Source: CAVTQZ01 sp963737015 (GTDB lineage Bacteria > Actinomycetota > Acidimicrobiia > Acidimicrobiales > UBA8190). Taken from it: a stretch of DNA of 64,000 bases. The notes below the pieces were generated by a model. The model had not been told where the DNA came from. It made no database searches and saw only the letters and a list, made by a program, of their open reading frames with translations. Shown in pieces: positions 26,329-34,319 of this stretch (position 1 is the first letter of the stretch; each line of letters begins with the position of its first letter). Location: positions 434,001-498,000 of the forward strand of contig CAVTQZ010000001.1 of the NCBI GenBank assembly GCA_963737015.1. Direction: 5' to 3'. A program made the position numbers and the translations under genes.

Positions 26329-27998
26329 GTTCACCAAGCCCCAAAGGCAGCGACTCGGGCCGGCTCCCGGTCACGCCTGTGGTGCTCGACGAAGACGGTC
26401 CTGGATCCGGTGACCTCCGAGAGCACCCGACCGCAATCGGCGTCCCGATGTACGAGTCGGCGGACGGGCCAGTCTTCGCGGAAGGCCCCTGGACCGCGCT
26501 TTCAGAAATGGTCGGTTCGGACCCTGGACCCAAATTCTTCGAGCGTCAGGGTTTCACGGCCGCGGTCGGGCAGACCCTGACCGTGCTGCGCGATGGGACC
26601 GAGCAGTCCGTCGTCTATGTCGGTTGCGGGTCGCGTGACAACACAGGTCCGGACGATCTGCGTCGTGCGGCGGCGAACTTCGTCCGTGCAGCGGGCCGCT
26701 CCGGAACCGCTCTTTTCGTGCTGACCGCGCAGTTGGCGGAGCGTGCTGCGAAGAACGCGTCGGTGGGACCCCAGCGCGAGATCGGGCTCGGGCACCGGAA
26801 CCTGCCGGTCCCAGGAAGCTCGAAGTCGCCCGACGCTTCAACCAGATCGCACGGCATCGCCGCGCAGGCCGTCGCCGAAGGAGCCATTCTCGGGTCCTAC
26901 CGATTCTCCTCTCACAAGAGCAAACCTCAGGACCCGATCCTGGACTCCCTGGTGGTGGGTGGTCACGACATCGAGGCCGAGACCTTGTCCGCGGGAATCG
27001 CAAGAGGTAGCCGCATCGCCGAGGCCGTGTGTGGTGCGAGAGACCTCGTGAACGAGCCACCCAGCAAGATGAACCCGGAACTCCTCGCACAAGCGGCCGC
27101 GGAGCTCTTTCGCGAGAGCGCCCACACCTCTTTCGAGGTGTGGGACGACGAACGAATCGAGACGGAGAAGCTCGGTGGGCTCATGGGGGTCGCACGCGGC
27201 TCGGCCGAAGCGCCGCGACTCGTCCGCGCCGTTTACGAGCCGCCGGATCCTGTCGAGATCGACGGTCGGGTCGTGCACGTGGTGCTTGTCGGAAAAGGGA
27301 TCACCTTCGACTCGGGGGGCCTCTCCCTGAAGAGCGCTGATGGCATGGTCACCATGAAGACGGACATGAGCGGCGCTGCCACCGTCCTGTCCACGCTCTC
27401 GGCCTGTGGCGACCTCGGGGTCCGGGTGCGCGTCACCGCGATCGCTCCCGTGACCGAGAACATGCCCGGCGGGCGCGCCACAAAGCCCGGGGACGTGTTG
27501 ACCATCCGCGACGGTCAGACGATCGAGGTCCTCAACACCGACGCCGAAGGACGGCTCATCCTCGCCGACGGTCTGTCGCTCGCCAGAGAGCTCGAGCCCG
27601 ATGTGATCATCGATCTGGCGACCCTCACCGGTGCGGCGGTGGTGGCGCTCGGGACCCAGATTGCGGGGCTCTTCGGCAACGATGCGGATCTCGTCGACCG
27701 TGTGATGGCTGCGGCGGCTCGGGCGGGCGAGGCATTGTGGCCCCTTCCGTTGCCCGACGGATACAAGAACCAGATCGATTCGGACGTTGCCGACATGAAG
27801 AACGTCGGAAAGTCAGGACAGGCAGGCGCAATCACTGCGGCGCTCCTGCTGGCCCGGTTCGTCGGGGACACGCCCTGGGTCCACATCGACATGGCGGGAC
27901 CCGCCCGCTCCGACGAGACCGAGGGGCCGGTGGTCAAGGGTGGAACGGGCTTCGGGGTCCGTACGCTTCTCGAGCTTCTCGACTCGTTCACCTCCTGA
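26325..27998 (+). CDS. pepA: Leucyl aminopeptidase, M17 family
   Basis: A cytosolic di-metal aminopeptidase that trims N-terminal residues. The catalytic C-terminal domain carries the M17 set: VGKGITFDSGGLSLK, MKTDMSGAATVL, the signature NTDAEGRLILADGL and PLPDGYKNQIDSDVADMKN. The N-terminal domain is longer and less conserved and begins with a disordered Ser/Pro-rich stretch. Length from ATG 26325 is 557 residues, slightly long for the family. The ATG overlaps the adenosyltransferase stop, so the two are translationally coupled, though no functional link is obvious. Confidence 0.92.
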   Translation: MSSPSPKGSDSGRLPVTPVVLDEDGPGSGDLREHPTAIGVPMYESADGPVFAEGPWTALSEMVGSDPGPKFFERQGFTAAVGQTLTVLRDGTEQSVVYVGCGSRDNTGPDDLRRAAANFVRAAGRSGTALFVLTAQLAERAAKNASVGPQREIGLGHRNLPVPGSSKSPDASTRSHGIAAQAVAEGAILGSYRFSSHKSKPQDPILDSLVVGGHDIEAETLSAGIARGSRIAEAVCGARDLVNEPPSKMNPELLAQAAAELFRESAHTSFEVWDDERIETEKLGGLMGVARGSAEAPRLVRAVYEPPDPVEIDGRVVHVVLVGKGITFDSGGLSLKSADGMVTMKTDMSGAATVLSTLSACGDLGVRVRVTAIAPVTENMPGGRATKPGDVLTIRDGQTIEVLNTDAEGRLILADGLSLARELEPDVIIDLATLTGAAVVALGTQIAGLFGNDADLVDRVMAAAARAGEALWPLPLPDGYKNQIDSDVADMKNVGKSGQAGAITAALLLARFVGDTPWVHIDMAGPARSDETEGPVVKGGTGFGVRTLLELLDSFTS

Positions 27999-28014
27999 CG
28001 AGCGTCCTGCGCGA

Positions 28015-28710
28015 CTACCGGCAGCAGTCGCGGACATCGGGAAGCTCGTCGGCCGCGGTCGCGTTCGCGCGTGCTTCGCACTCTGACACGTCGACCCAGC
28101 ACGCGTCGGCAAGCCTCGCCAAGGCGCCCATCCGGTCGCGTTCGCGATGTGCCCAGCTCCAGCCGGGACGACAAACGACCAGCGCGAGATTCCGAGCTGC
28201 GAGCTCGACCCATCCGAGCTCGAAGCTCTCTTCTTCGGACTCGCCCCGTCCCGAGTGGTCGATTCGGTCGGCGATCCAGGAGGCAGCAGGCGCGGGGCCC
28301 TGCGACGCGACGATCGTTTGCTGCTCGACGTCGACCACCGCCGACCACTGGGCATCAAGCTCCTGCAGGGCCCGCGTGGTCAGAGCCTCCATGACCTCCT
28401 GCGGGCTCCGCTGGCTGACGATGAGCAAAGCCGTGTCGTAGGCGTCGAGGCTCCGATCACGAAGCCCACCGGAGATGGGGTGGGCCTCCTGAACCTCGAC
28501 ACCGTCCACTTCGGCGATCTCGCTGAGAAGAAGCGGGAGGTTGGCCTCGTCCGCGAGCTCGACGACGAACTCGTCGACCGCCCGACCCCCGCCACGCTCG
28601 ACGATCTCGACGGCCACGACATCCCCGCGCACCGAACCGATGCGGCTGGCAACCGCTCCGAGAGCCCCGGGACGGTCGGCCAACGCCACCCGCAACACGA
28701 AGGTCGGCAC
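28015..28710 (-). CDS. ACT-domain protein
   Basis: A 231-residue soluble protein with an N-terminal ACT regulatory domain, seen as TFVLRVALADRPGALGAVASRIG followed by a strand-helix repeat through EVQEAHPISGGL. The remainder contains a second alpha/beta segment (AYDTALLIVSQRSPQEV and WSAVVDVEQQTIVASQGP) and a Cys-containing tail. ACT domains usually bind amino acids and control enzymes; no catalytic domain is fused here, so the protein may be a stand-alone sensor. The partner is unknown. It is convergent with pepA. The GTG 28710 start sits 6 bases from a -10 element. Confidence 0.72.
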   Translation of the reverse strand: MPTFVLRVALADRPGALGAVASRIGSVRGDVVAVEIVERGGGRAVDEFVVELADEANLPLLLSEIAEVDGVEVQEAHPISGGLRDRSLDAYDTALLIVSQRSPQEVMEALTTRALQELDAQWSAVVDVEQQTIVASQGPAPAASWIADRIDHSGRGESEEESFELGWVELAARNLALVVCRPGWSWAHRERDRMGALARLADACWVDVSECEARANATAADELPDVRDCCR

Positions 28711-28716
28711 CCTCGC

Positions 28717-28722
28717 AGATTA
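28717..28722 (-). promoter_or_regulatory. -10 element TAATCT before ACT-domain gene
   Basis: TAATCT on the minus strand, close to the TATAAT consensus, ends exactly 6 bases before GTG 28710. This is the ideal leaderless spacing. Confidence 0.45.
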
Positions 28723-28778
28723 CGAACATGAGATGAACACCGTGTTTCCAGTCGGCAACCGCGTCGTTACAAGAGCGT

Positions 28779-29483
28779 CTAGGACCGCACAGTCGGTGCC
28801 GGGTGCACTAGCCTCAAACCAGAGGGTCCGGCGCGATGGCGGGAAGGAGCCGGTTCGACCGCCAGCGCGCGCCGGCAGAGCGCTTCGGCCCACTGTGATG
28901 CCTCGTACGCGAGCGCCGGGTGCACCCGCCATCGCACGAGCCGCATCTCGACGGACTCCGGCCCCTCGCCGATCTCGAACAGGTCGAGAGCGAGCATCCG
29001 AGATCGTCTTCTCTGGTGCTCCAATGCCGGCGCCGCGCACTGGAGGAGCTCCCACTCCTCGTGCAACTGCTGAACCGACGGCGGAAGACGCAGAAGGTGT
29101 CGCCTAGGCAGTGGAGGGATCCGGCGCCTCACGGCCAGGGCCGAGGGCCCTTGCCGGCGTGCGAGACCGAAGCTGACGCATCGTTCGACTGCGCGGAGGA
29201 ACGGAGCATGTCGTCCCTCTCGGCCCCCGAGACCGAGCGAGCGCGCCATCTCCTGCGCGTCGAGCTCGTAGCCGTCGGGACTCGATTCGAGCAAGGACAC
29301 GAAACGCCTCATCAACCACGTCGTGGTTGGGCCGAGGACCGCCAGCCAGAAATGCTCCACGTACCACCTCCTCGGGTCGAAGCCGAGGGGATCGACCACC
29401 GGGTCGCGCCACGGTGAGATCCGGATGCTTCGCACGGTCGAAGCCTGGAGAGGGTCGGGAACTAGCTCGATCGCAGTCGTCAT
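28779..29483 (-). CDS. Conserved hypothetical protein, 234 residues
   Basis: No named family recognised. The N-terminal half contains DPVVDPLGFDPRRWYVEHFWLAVLGPTTTWLMRR, then helices ending in an MARSLGLGGREGRHAPFLRA segment that looks like a winged-helix or replication-initiator-type HTH. The second half is Arg-rich and amphipathic (RRRIPPLPRRHLLRLPP, QQLHEEWELLQ). The basic character suggests nucleic-acid binding, which is inference. No membrane helix or signal peptide. It lies between the ACT-domain gene and the nitroreductase on the same strand, with gaps of about 66-68 bases. Confidence 0.6.
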   Translation of the reverse strand: MTTAIELVPDPLQASTVRSIRISPWRDPVVDPLGFDPRRWYVEHFWLAVLGPTTTWLMRRFVSLLESSPDGYELDAQEMARSLGLGGREGRHAPFLRAVERCVSFGLARRQGPSALAVRRRIPPLPRRHLLRLPPSVQQLHEEWELLQCAAPALEHQRRRSRMLALDLFEIGEGPESVEMRLVRWRVHPALAYEASQWAEALCRRALAVEPAPSRHRAGPSGLRLVHPAPTVRS

Positions 29484-29548
29484 ACGCCGAACGTCGCGCT
29501 TTGTCCTTGCTCGTCATCTCACGCGGATGCTTGCGACAGTGTGACCCT

Positions 29549-30172
29549 TCACCACCGCCCACGATGTACCAGCTCGTCTGGGTCGCGCCTTCTCCTCGAA
29601 GCGGAAGAGGACTCCCAGTCGCCCCCGTCGGGCTCTCCCACGAGGACGGCGCCGAGGTACCTGTGCCCGCCCGGTGCGCCCAACCGCTCACGGATCTCGG
29701 CCTCTCCGCGGAAGTTGCCCAGGAAGCAAGCGGCCAAGCCCGAGTCGCAGGCGGAGAGCAACATTGCGTACGCCGCGAACCCGGCGTCGACAAACCAGAA
29801 CGGGACAGCCCACGCCGGCTCCCCTCCGCCTCCTAGCTCCTCGGTTCCGAGTCCGCTTCTGGCCTTATCGGGTTCGTCGTAGCGCTCGAGGTACGCACGA
29901 GGGTTCACGAACACGCATATGACCACGGGGGCCCGGGAGAGCCCCGGCCAGCGTGGCGATCGCTCCCGCCAATCGGAAGTGGTCGTCGCCTCCCAGAAGG
30001 GCCCCGTCTCGTCGGGGCCCACGAGCACGACGAGGTCACAACCGTCGGTGTTCCCGGCACGCGGGCTCGATCGAGCCGCACGCACGATGGCATCGATCGC
30101 GGAAGGGGGCACCGGGCTCCCCGAGAAACTGCGCACCATGTGCCTGAGGCGCAGGACGTCTGCGAGCTCCAC
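29549..30172 (-). CDS. Nitroreductase-family flavoprotein
   Basis: A 207-residue FMN-dependent nitroreductase-fold enzyme. GTG 30172 gives MELADVLRLRHMVRSFSGSPV, the usual RRMVRxF opening that contacts FMN. IVRAARSSPRAGNTDGCDLVVL follows, then VDAGFAAYAMLLSACDSGLAACFLG and the terminal RYLGAVLVGEP. The acceptor is unknown. Mycobacterial FbiB joins CofE to a nitroreductase-like domain, and the CofE of this window lacks that domain, so this protein might supply it in trans; it lies 16 kb away, so that is speculation. It is divergent from the rhodanese-MoeB gene. Confidence 0.8.
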   Translation of the reverse strand: MELADVLRLRHMVRSFSGSPVPPSAIDAIVRAARSSPRAGNTDGCDLVVLVGPDETGPFWEATTTSDWRERSPRWPGLSRAPVVICVFVNPRAYLERYDEPDKARSGLGTEELGGGGEPAWAVPFWFVDAGFAAYAMLLSACDSGLAACFLGNFRGEAEIRERLGAPGGHRYLGAVLVGEPDGGDWESSSASRRRRDPDELVHRGRW

Positions 30173-30223
30173 GGTGGGAGCTTGGCACCGCACCCGGAGC
30201 TGAGGGAATGCCGACCTGACTGG

Positions 30224-30229
30224 TAAGGT
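30224..30229 (+). promoter_or_regulatory. Extended -10 TGGTAAGGT before rhodanese-MoeB gene
   Basis: TAAGGT, preceded by TGG (extended -10), lies 9 bases before ATG 30239. No clear -35 is present. Confidence 0.4.
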
Positions 30230-30238
30230 TTTAAGGGC

Positions 30239-31453
30239 ATGGCCACCACGCGAGATCTCATCAAGCAGGCGAAGTCCTCGATCGCCGAAGTCGGGGGCGT
30301 CGACGTGGAGGCGCTTCTCGACCAGGTCGTTCTCCTCGACGTCCGGGAGGCCGACGAGTACGAGCAGGGCGCACTTCCCGGCGCGGTTCACCTCCCGAGG
30401 GGCTTTCTCGAGTTTCAGGTCGAAGGGCGCATACCCGACAAGTCGGCGCCCGTCGTCGTCTATTGCGCAGCGGGTGCCCGATCGATGCTCGCTGCTAAGA
30501 CGATGGCGGAGCTCGGCTATCAGGACGTGGTCTCGCTGGCGGGAGGTTTCAACCGCTGGAAGGACGAAGGGCGGCCATGGCGGACCCCACAGACCCTGAC
30601 GGCGGACCAGCGGAGCCGGTACCAACGCCACCTCCTCGTGTCCGAGGTGGGGGTCGAGGGTCAGCTCAAGTTGCTCGACTCGAAGGTCCTTCTGCTCGGC
30701 GCCGGTGGGCTGGGCTCACCTGCCGCGCTGTATCTCGCCGCCGCGGGCGTCGGCACGATCGGCATCATCGACATGGACGTCGTCGACGCCTCCAACCTCC
30801 AGCGCCAGATACTGCACTCTATGGACCGGCTCGGTGAGCGAAAGGTCGACTCGGCGAAAAAGACTCTCGTCGCTCTCAACCCGGACGTGGACGTCGTCAC
30901 CTACGACGTGCGGCTCGGCGCAGACAACATCCTCGACATCCTCGACGGGCCCTCGGGAAGGGGATGGGACCTCATAATCGACGGAACCGACAATTTCCCG
31001 ACGCGGTACCTGGTGAACGACGCCGCTCTCTTGAAGCGGATCCCCGTCATTCATGGATCGATCTTCCGGTTCGAGGGCCAGGTGACCATCTTCGATCCTT
31101 ACAACGGACCTTGCTACCGGTGCCTCATCCCCGAGCCACCGCCCGCCGAGCTCGCACCATCGTGTGCCGAGGCCGGAGTCCTCGGCGTTCTTCCCGGGAT
31201 CGTTGGCTCGATCCAGGCGGTCGAAGCGATAAAGCTTTTGCTCGGAATCGGCGACCCGCTTGTGGGCAGGCTCCTCTCTTACGACGCCCTGGAGGAGTCG
31301 TTCCGGACTTTCAAGGTGCGGCGGGACCCGAGCTGCCCGGCCTGCGGTGAGGATGCTCCACCAATCGTCATCGCCGAGTACGACGACCTGTGCATGCCTC
31401 ACGGCACGGCCCACGACGGGGGGACTCCTGAGGTCGTAACCTCTTTCGGGTGA
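30239..31453 (+). CDS. Rhodanese-MoeB/ThiF fusion (sulfur-carrier adenylyltransferase)
   Basis: E1-like enzyme predicted to adenylate a MoaD/ThiS/CysO-type sulfur carrier and pass it sulfur. Residues about 15-112 are a rhodanese domain with active Cys76 in VYCAAGARS. Residues about 120-380 are the ThiF/MoeB domain: GAGGLGSPAALYLA at 154 on, NLQRQILHS, DGTDNFPTRY, zinc pairs CYRC (292, 295) and CPAC (366, 369), and Cys309 in SCAEAGVLG for the acyl-adenylate step. In MoeZ the rhodanese is usually C-terminal; here it comes first. The last 30 residues are an extension ending VVTSFG. The mutase gene overlaps its stop by 4 bases (GTGA). Confidence 0.88.
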   Translation: MATTRDLIKQAKSSIAEVGGVDVEALLDQVVLLDVREADEYEQGALPGAVHLPRGFLEFQVEGRIPDKSAPVVVYCAAGARSMLAAKTMAELGYQDVVSLAGGFNRWKDEGRPWRTPQTLTADQRSRYQRHLLVSEVGVEGQLKLLDSKVLLLGAGGLGSPAALYLAAAGVGTIGIIDMDVVDASNLQRQILHSMDRLGERKVDSAKKTLVALNPDVDVVTYDVRLGADNILDILDGPSGRGWDLIIDGTDNFPTRYLVNDAALLKRIPVIHGSIFRFEGQVTIFDPYNGPCYRCLIPEPPPAELAPSCAEAGVLGVLPGIVGSIQAVEAIKLLLGIGDPLVGRLLSYDALEESFRTFKVRRDPSCPACGEDAPPIVIAEYDDLCMPHGTAHDGGTPEVVTSFG

Positions 31454-33101
31454 CCACCTCTCGAGCGAACGCGTCGGCGCAGACTGGGCAAAAGGCGTCT
31501 TCGGGGAAGAACACGGGCAAAGAGCCGGGCATTCGTCGCACGGACTCGGGAATCGAGATCGCCTCTGTGTACAGGCCCTCGGACCTCGAGGGCTGGGACG
31601 CCGAGGGACAGCTCGGCGAACCGGGCAAGCCCCCCTACACCCGCGGGATCTATCCCGACATGTACCGCGGCCGGCTGTGGACGATGCGTCAGTACGCCGG
31701 ATTCGGCACGGCCGAGGCCACCAACGAGCGCTTCAAGTTCCTGCTGTCGGCCGGGCAGACGGGCCTATCGTGCGCGTTCGACCTTCCGACGCAGATGGGA
31801 TACGACTCCGATCACTCACGGGCCGAGGGAGAGGTCGGAAAGGTGGGTGTTGCGATCGACTCACTCGCCGACATGCGCCTGCTGTTGAAGGACATACCCC
31901 TCGGCAACGTCACAACTTCGATGACCATCAACGCCACCGCCGCAATCTTGTTGTTGCTCTACCAGCTGGTGGCCGAGGAACAGGGTGTCGCAGCGAAAGA
32001 CATCAAAGGAACAGTCCAGAACGACATCCTCAAGGAATACGTGGCCAGGGGCACCTACATCTATCCCCCCGCGCCTCGATGCGGCTCGTGACCGACACGT
32101 TCTCGTACTGTGCCGAGAACCTTCCTTCGTGGAACACGATCTCGATCTCCGGCTACCACATCCGAGAGGCGGGCAGCACCGCTGTCCAGGAGGTCGCCTT
32201 CACGTTGGCCAACGGGATCGCGTATGTCGAAGCTGCGATGGAGGCGGGCCTCGAGGTCGACTCGTTCGCTCCACGACTCAGCTTTTTCTGGAACGCCCAC
32301 AACAACTTCTTCGAAGAGGTCGCCAAGTACAGGGCAGCGCGGAGAATGTGGGCTCGGCTGATGACCGAGCGATTCAGGGCCACAGACGAGCGCTCCAAGC
32401 TGCTCCGGTTCCACACACAGACCGGTGGTTCGACGCTCACGGCGCAACAGCCGGAGAACAACATCGTCCGGGTGACCCTCCAGGCGCTGGCTTCGGTCAT
32501 GGGTGGCACGCAGAGCCTTCACACGAACGGATTCGACGAGGCACTCGGGCTTCCGACGACCCGTGCTGCGAAAGTCGCCCTCAGGACTCAACAGGTTCTC
32601 GGCTACGAGTCCGGTGTCACCGACACCGTCGACCCGCTGGCCGGCTCCTATTTCGTGGAGAATCTGACCGACGAGGTGGAGAAGGCAGCCTGGAAGTACC
32701 TTGAGCGAATCGACGAGCTCGGAGGGGCCGTGGCCGCCATCGAGTCAGGTTTCATGCAGGACGAGATCGAACAGGCTGCCTACATCTACGCGAAGGCGGT
32801 CGAGGACGGCGACAAGGTTCTCGTAGGGGTCAATCGGTTCGTCGACGACGAGGTAGAGGTCACAGACGTCTTCCCCATCGATCCTGAGTTGCAGCGGTCC
32901 CAAGTCGCGCGGACGAGCGCGGTACGAGCGGAGCGGGACCAAAGCGCGGTCGACGCCGCGCTCGCGGACTTAGCCGCCGCAGCCCGCGGCACGCAGAACC
33001 TGCTGGTTCCGATGCGGCAGGCTCTTGGCAGCATGGCGACGCTCGGGGAGGTCTCCGACGTGCTTCGCGAAGCGTTCGGGGTCTACCGTCCGAGCCGCTG
33101 A
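31450..33101 (+). pseudogene. Methylmalonyl-CoA mutase, catalytic domain only; frameshifted near 32076
   Basis: Adenosylcobalamin-dependent mutase large subunit. Frame one runs from GTG 31450 to the PPAP segment, and frame two resumes at SMRLVTDTFSYCAENLPSWN and ends at 33101. A single base appears missing in GCGCCTCGATG at about 32076. The reconstructed protein is about 550 residues with the TIM-barrel core and no C-terminal B12-binding domain, so a separate small subunit must exist elsewhere. Tyr82 (TMRQYAGFG) and Arg200 (VARGTYIYPP) match the residues that select methylmalonyl-CoA over isobutyryl- or hydroxyisobutyryl-CoA in characterised enzymes. The nearby carboxylase and adenosyltransferase support a propionate role. 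Confidence 0.85.
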
Positions 33102-33149
33102 CGCTCTGCTGTAGCCACTAGAGGACGAGCTGATCCTCCGAAGGAGTGT

Positions 33150-34319
33150 CTATTTCGGGCGCTCGAGCAGGCGCTCGCGCAAAAGCGGATCGGTGGCCGT
33201 GTCGATGGCGGTCCATGCCATCGCAGTCGCCCCGTCGACCACCGCCTTCTCCGCAGATTCACCGACGCACGCCGCTGCAAACTCGGGCTGGTGGTTCACC
33301 GCGCCGTTCGCATCGATGCCTATGAGCGGGTGGATAGAGGGCACGACGAGAGAGACGTTGGCCATGTCGGTCGAGAACGTCGGGACCGGTACTCCCGTGT
33401 CGTCGGCCCTGTAGCTCCTGCCGAGACTCTCGGCGTTGCGTCGCCAGGCGTCGAGCAGAGCGGCATCGGAATCCATCTGGGAATAGGTAGGGGAGAGCTT
33501 TCGGATCTCGAGTTCGGTCCCCGTCGCCAGCGCGCCCGCCTCGAAGCAGTTGTCGATGCGAGGACGAAGCAACGCGAGGTCGTCGAGAGACGCGGCTCGA
33601 ACCATGAACCGCCCGATCGCCTCCTTCGGTACGACGTTCACGGCGTCGCCTCCCTTGGTGACGATGCCGTGGACCTGGTCGGAGGGTCGCATGTGCTGTC
33701 GGAGCAGCCCGATGGCCACCTGTGCGACCACGAGGGCGTCGGCTGCATTGCGACCTTTCTCCGGCGAAGCGGAGGCGTGCGCCTCCCGTCCGCTGAATCG
33801 GACCTCGATGTGGTCGACGGCCAGGCAGCGGGCGTCCAGACGGTCCTCGGGCCACGGGTGCACCATCATCGCGGCGTGGGCGCCTTCGAACGCCCCACGC
33901 TCGAGGAGCAGGATCTTGCCGCCTCCTCCTTCTTCGGCCGGGGTTCCGAGGACGGTGACGGAGAGCCCGACGTCCTCCGCCACCGTCGCCAGCGCCAGTC
34001 CCGCCCCGACACCGGCGGCTGCTATCAGATTGTGCCCGCAGGCATGGCCGACACCCTCGAGTGCGTCGTACTCCGCGCAGATGACGAGGGACAGAGGCCC
34101 CGATCCGGCGCGGCCGATGACGGCCGTGTCCAGTCCGAAGACGCCGCGCTCGACCGCCATGCCGCCACTTGCCAGAGCTTCGGCGACGCCGGCTGAGGCG
34201 TGGAATTCCTCGAAGCAGAGCTCCGGGTCGTCGTGGATGCGCCGACTGAGCACAGCCAGTTCGTGGCGGCGCGCCTCGACGGTGTCTCGTGCGGCTCGTT
34301 TGGCCGAGCCGGCGTCCAC
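33150..34319 (-). CDS. M20-family amidohydrolase/peptidase
   Basis: A 389-residue zinc hydrolase of the M20 (AbgB/HipO-like) family. Visible features are LSRRIHDDPELCFEEF, the metal site ICAEYDALEGVGHACGHNLIAAA, GTPAEEGGGGKI with the catalytic Glu, the dimerisation domain beginning FSGREAHASASPEKGRNAADAL and the distal His in AVNHQPEF. It is likely to cleave an amide or acyl-amino acid; the substrate is unknown. It starts at GTG 34319, overlapping the biotin carboxylase stop by one base, so they form an operon. Confidence 0.82.
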   Translation of the reverse strand: MDAGSAKRAARDTVEARRHELAVLSRRIHDDPELCFEEFHASAGVAEALASGGMAVERGVFGLDTAVIGRAGSGPLSLVICAEYDALEGVGHACGHNLIAAAGVGAGLALATVAEDVGLSVTVLGTPAEEGGGGKILLLERGAFEGAHAAMMVHPWPEDRLDARCLAVDHIEVRFSGREAHASASPEKGRNAADALVVAQVAIGLLRQHMRPSDQVHGIVTKGGDAVNVVPKEAIGRFMVRAASLDDLALLRPRIDNCFEAGALATGTELEIRKLSPTYSQMDSDAALLDAWRRNAESLGRSYRADDTGVPVPTFSTDMANVSLVVPSIHPLIGIDANGAVNHQPEFAAACVGESAEKAVVDGATAMAWTAIDTATDPLLRERLLERPK

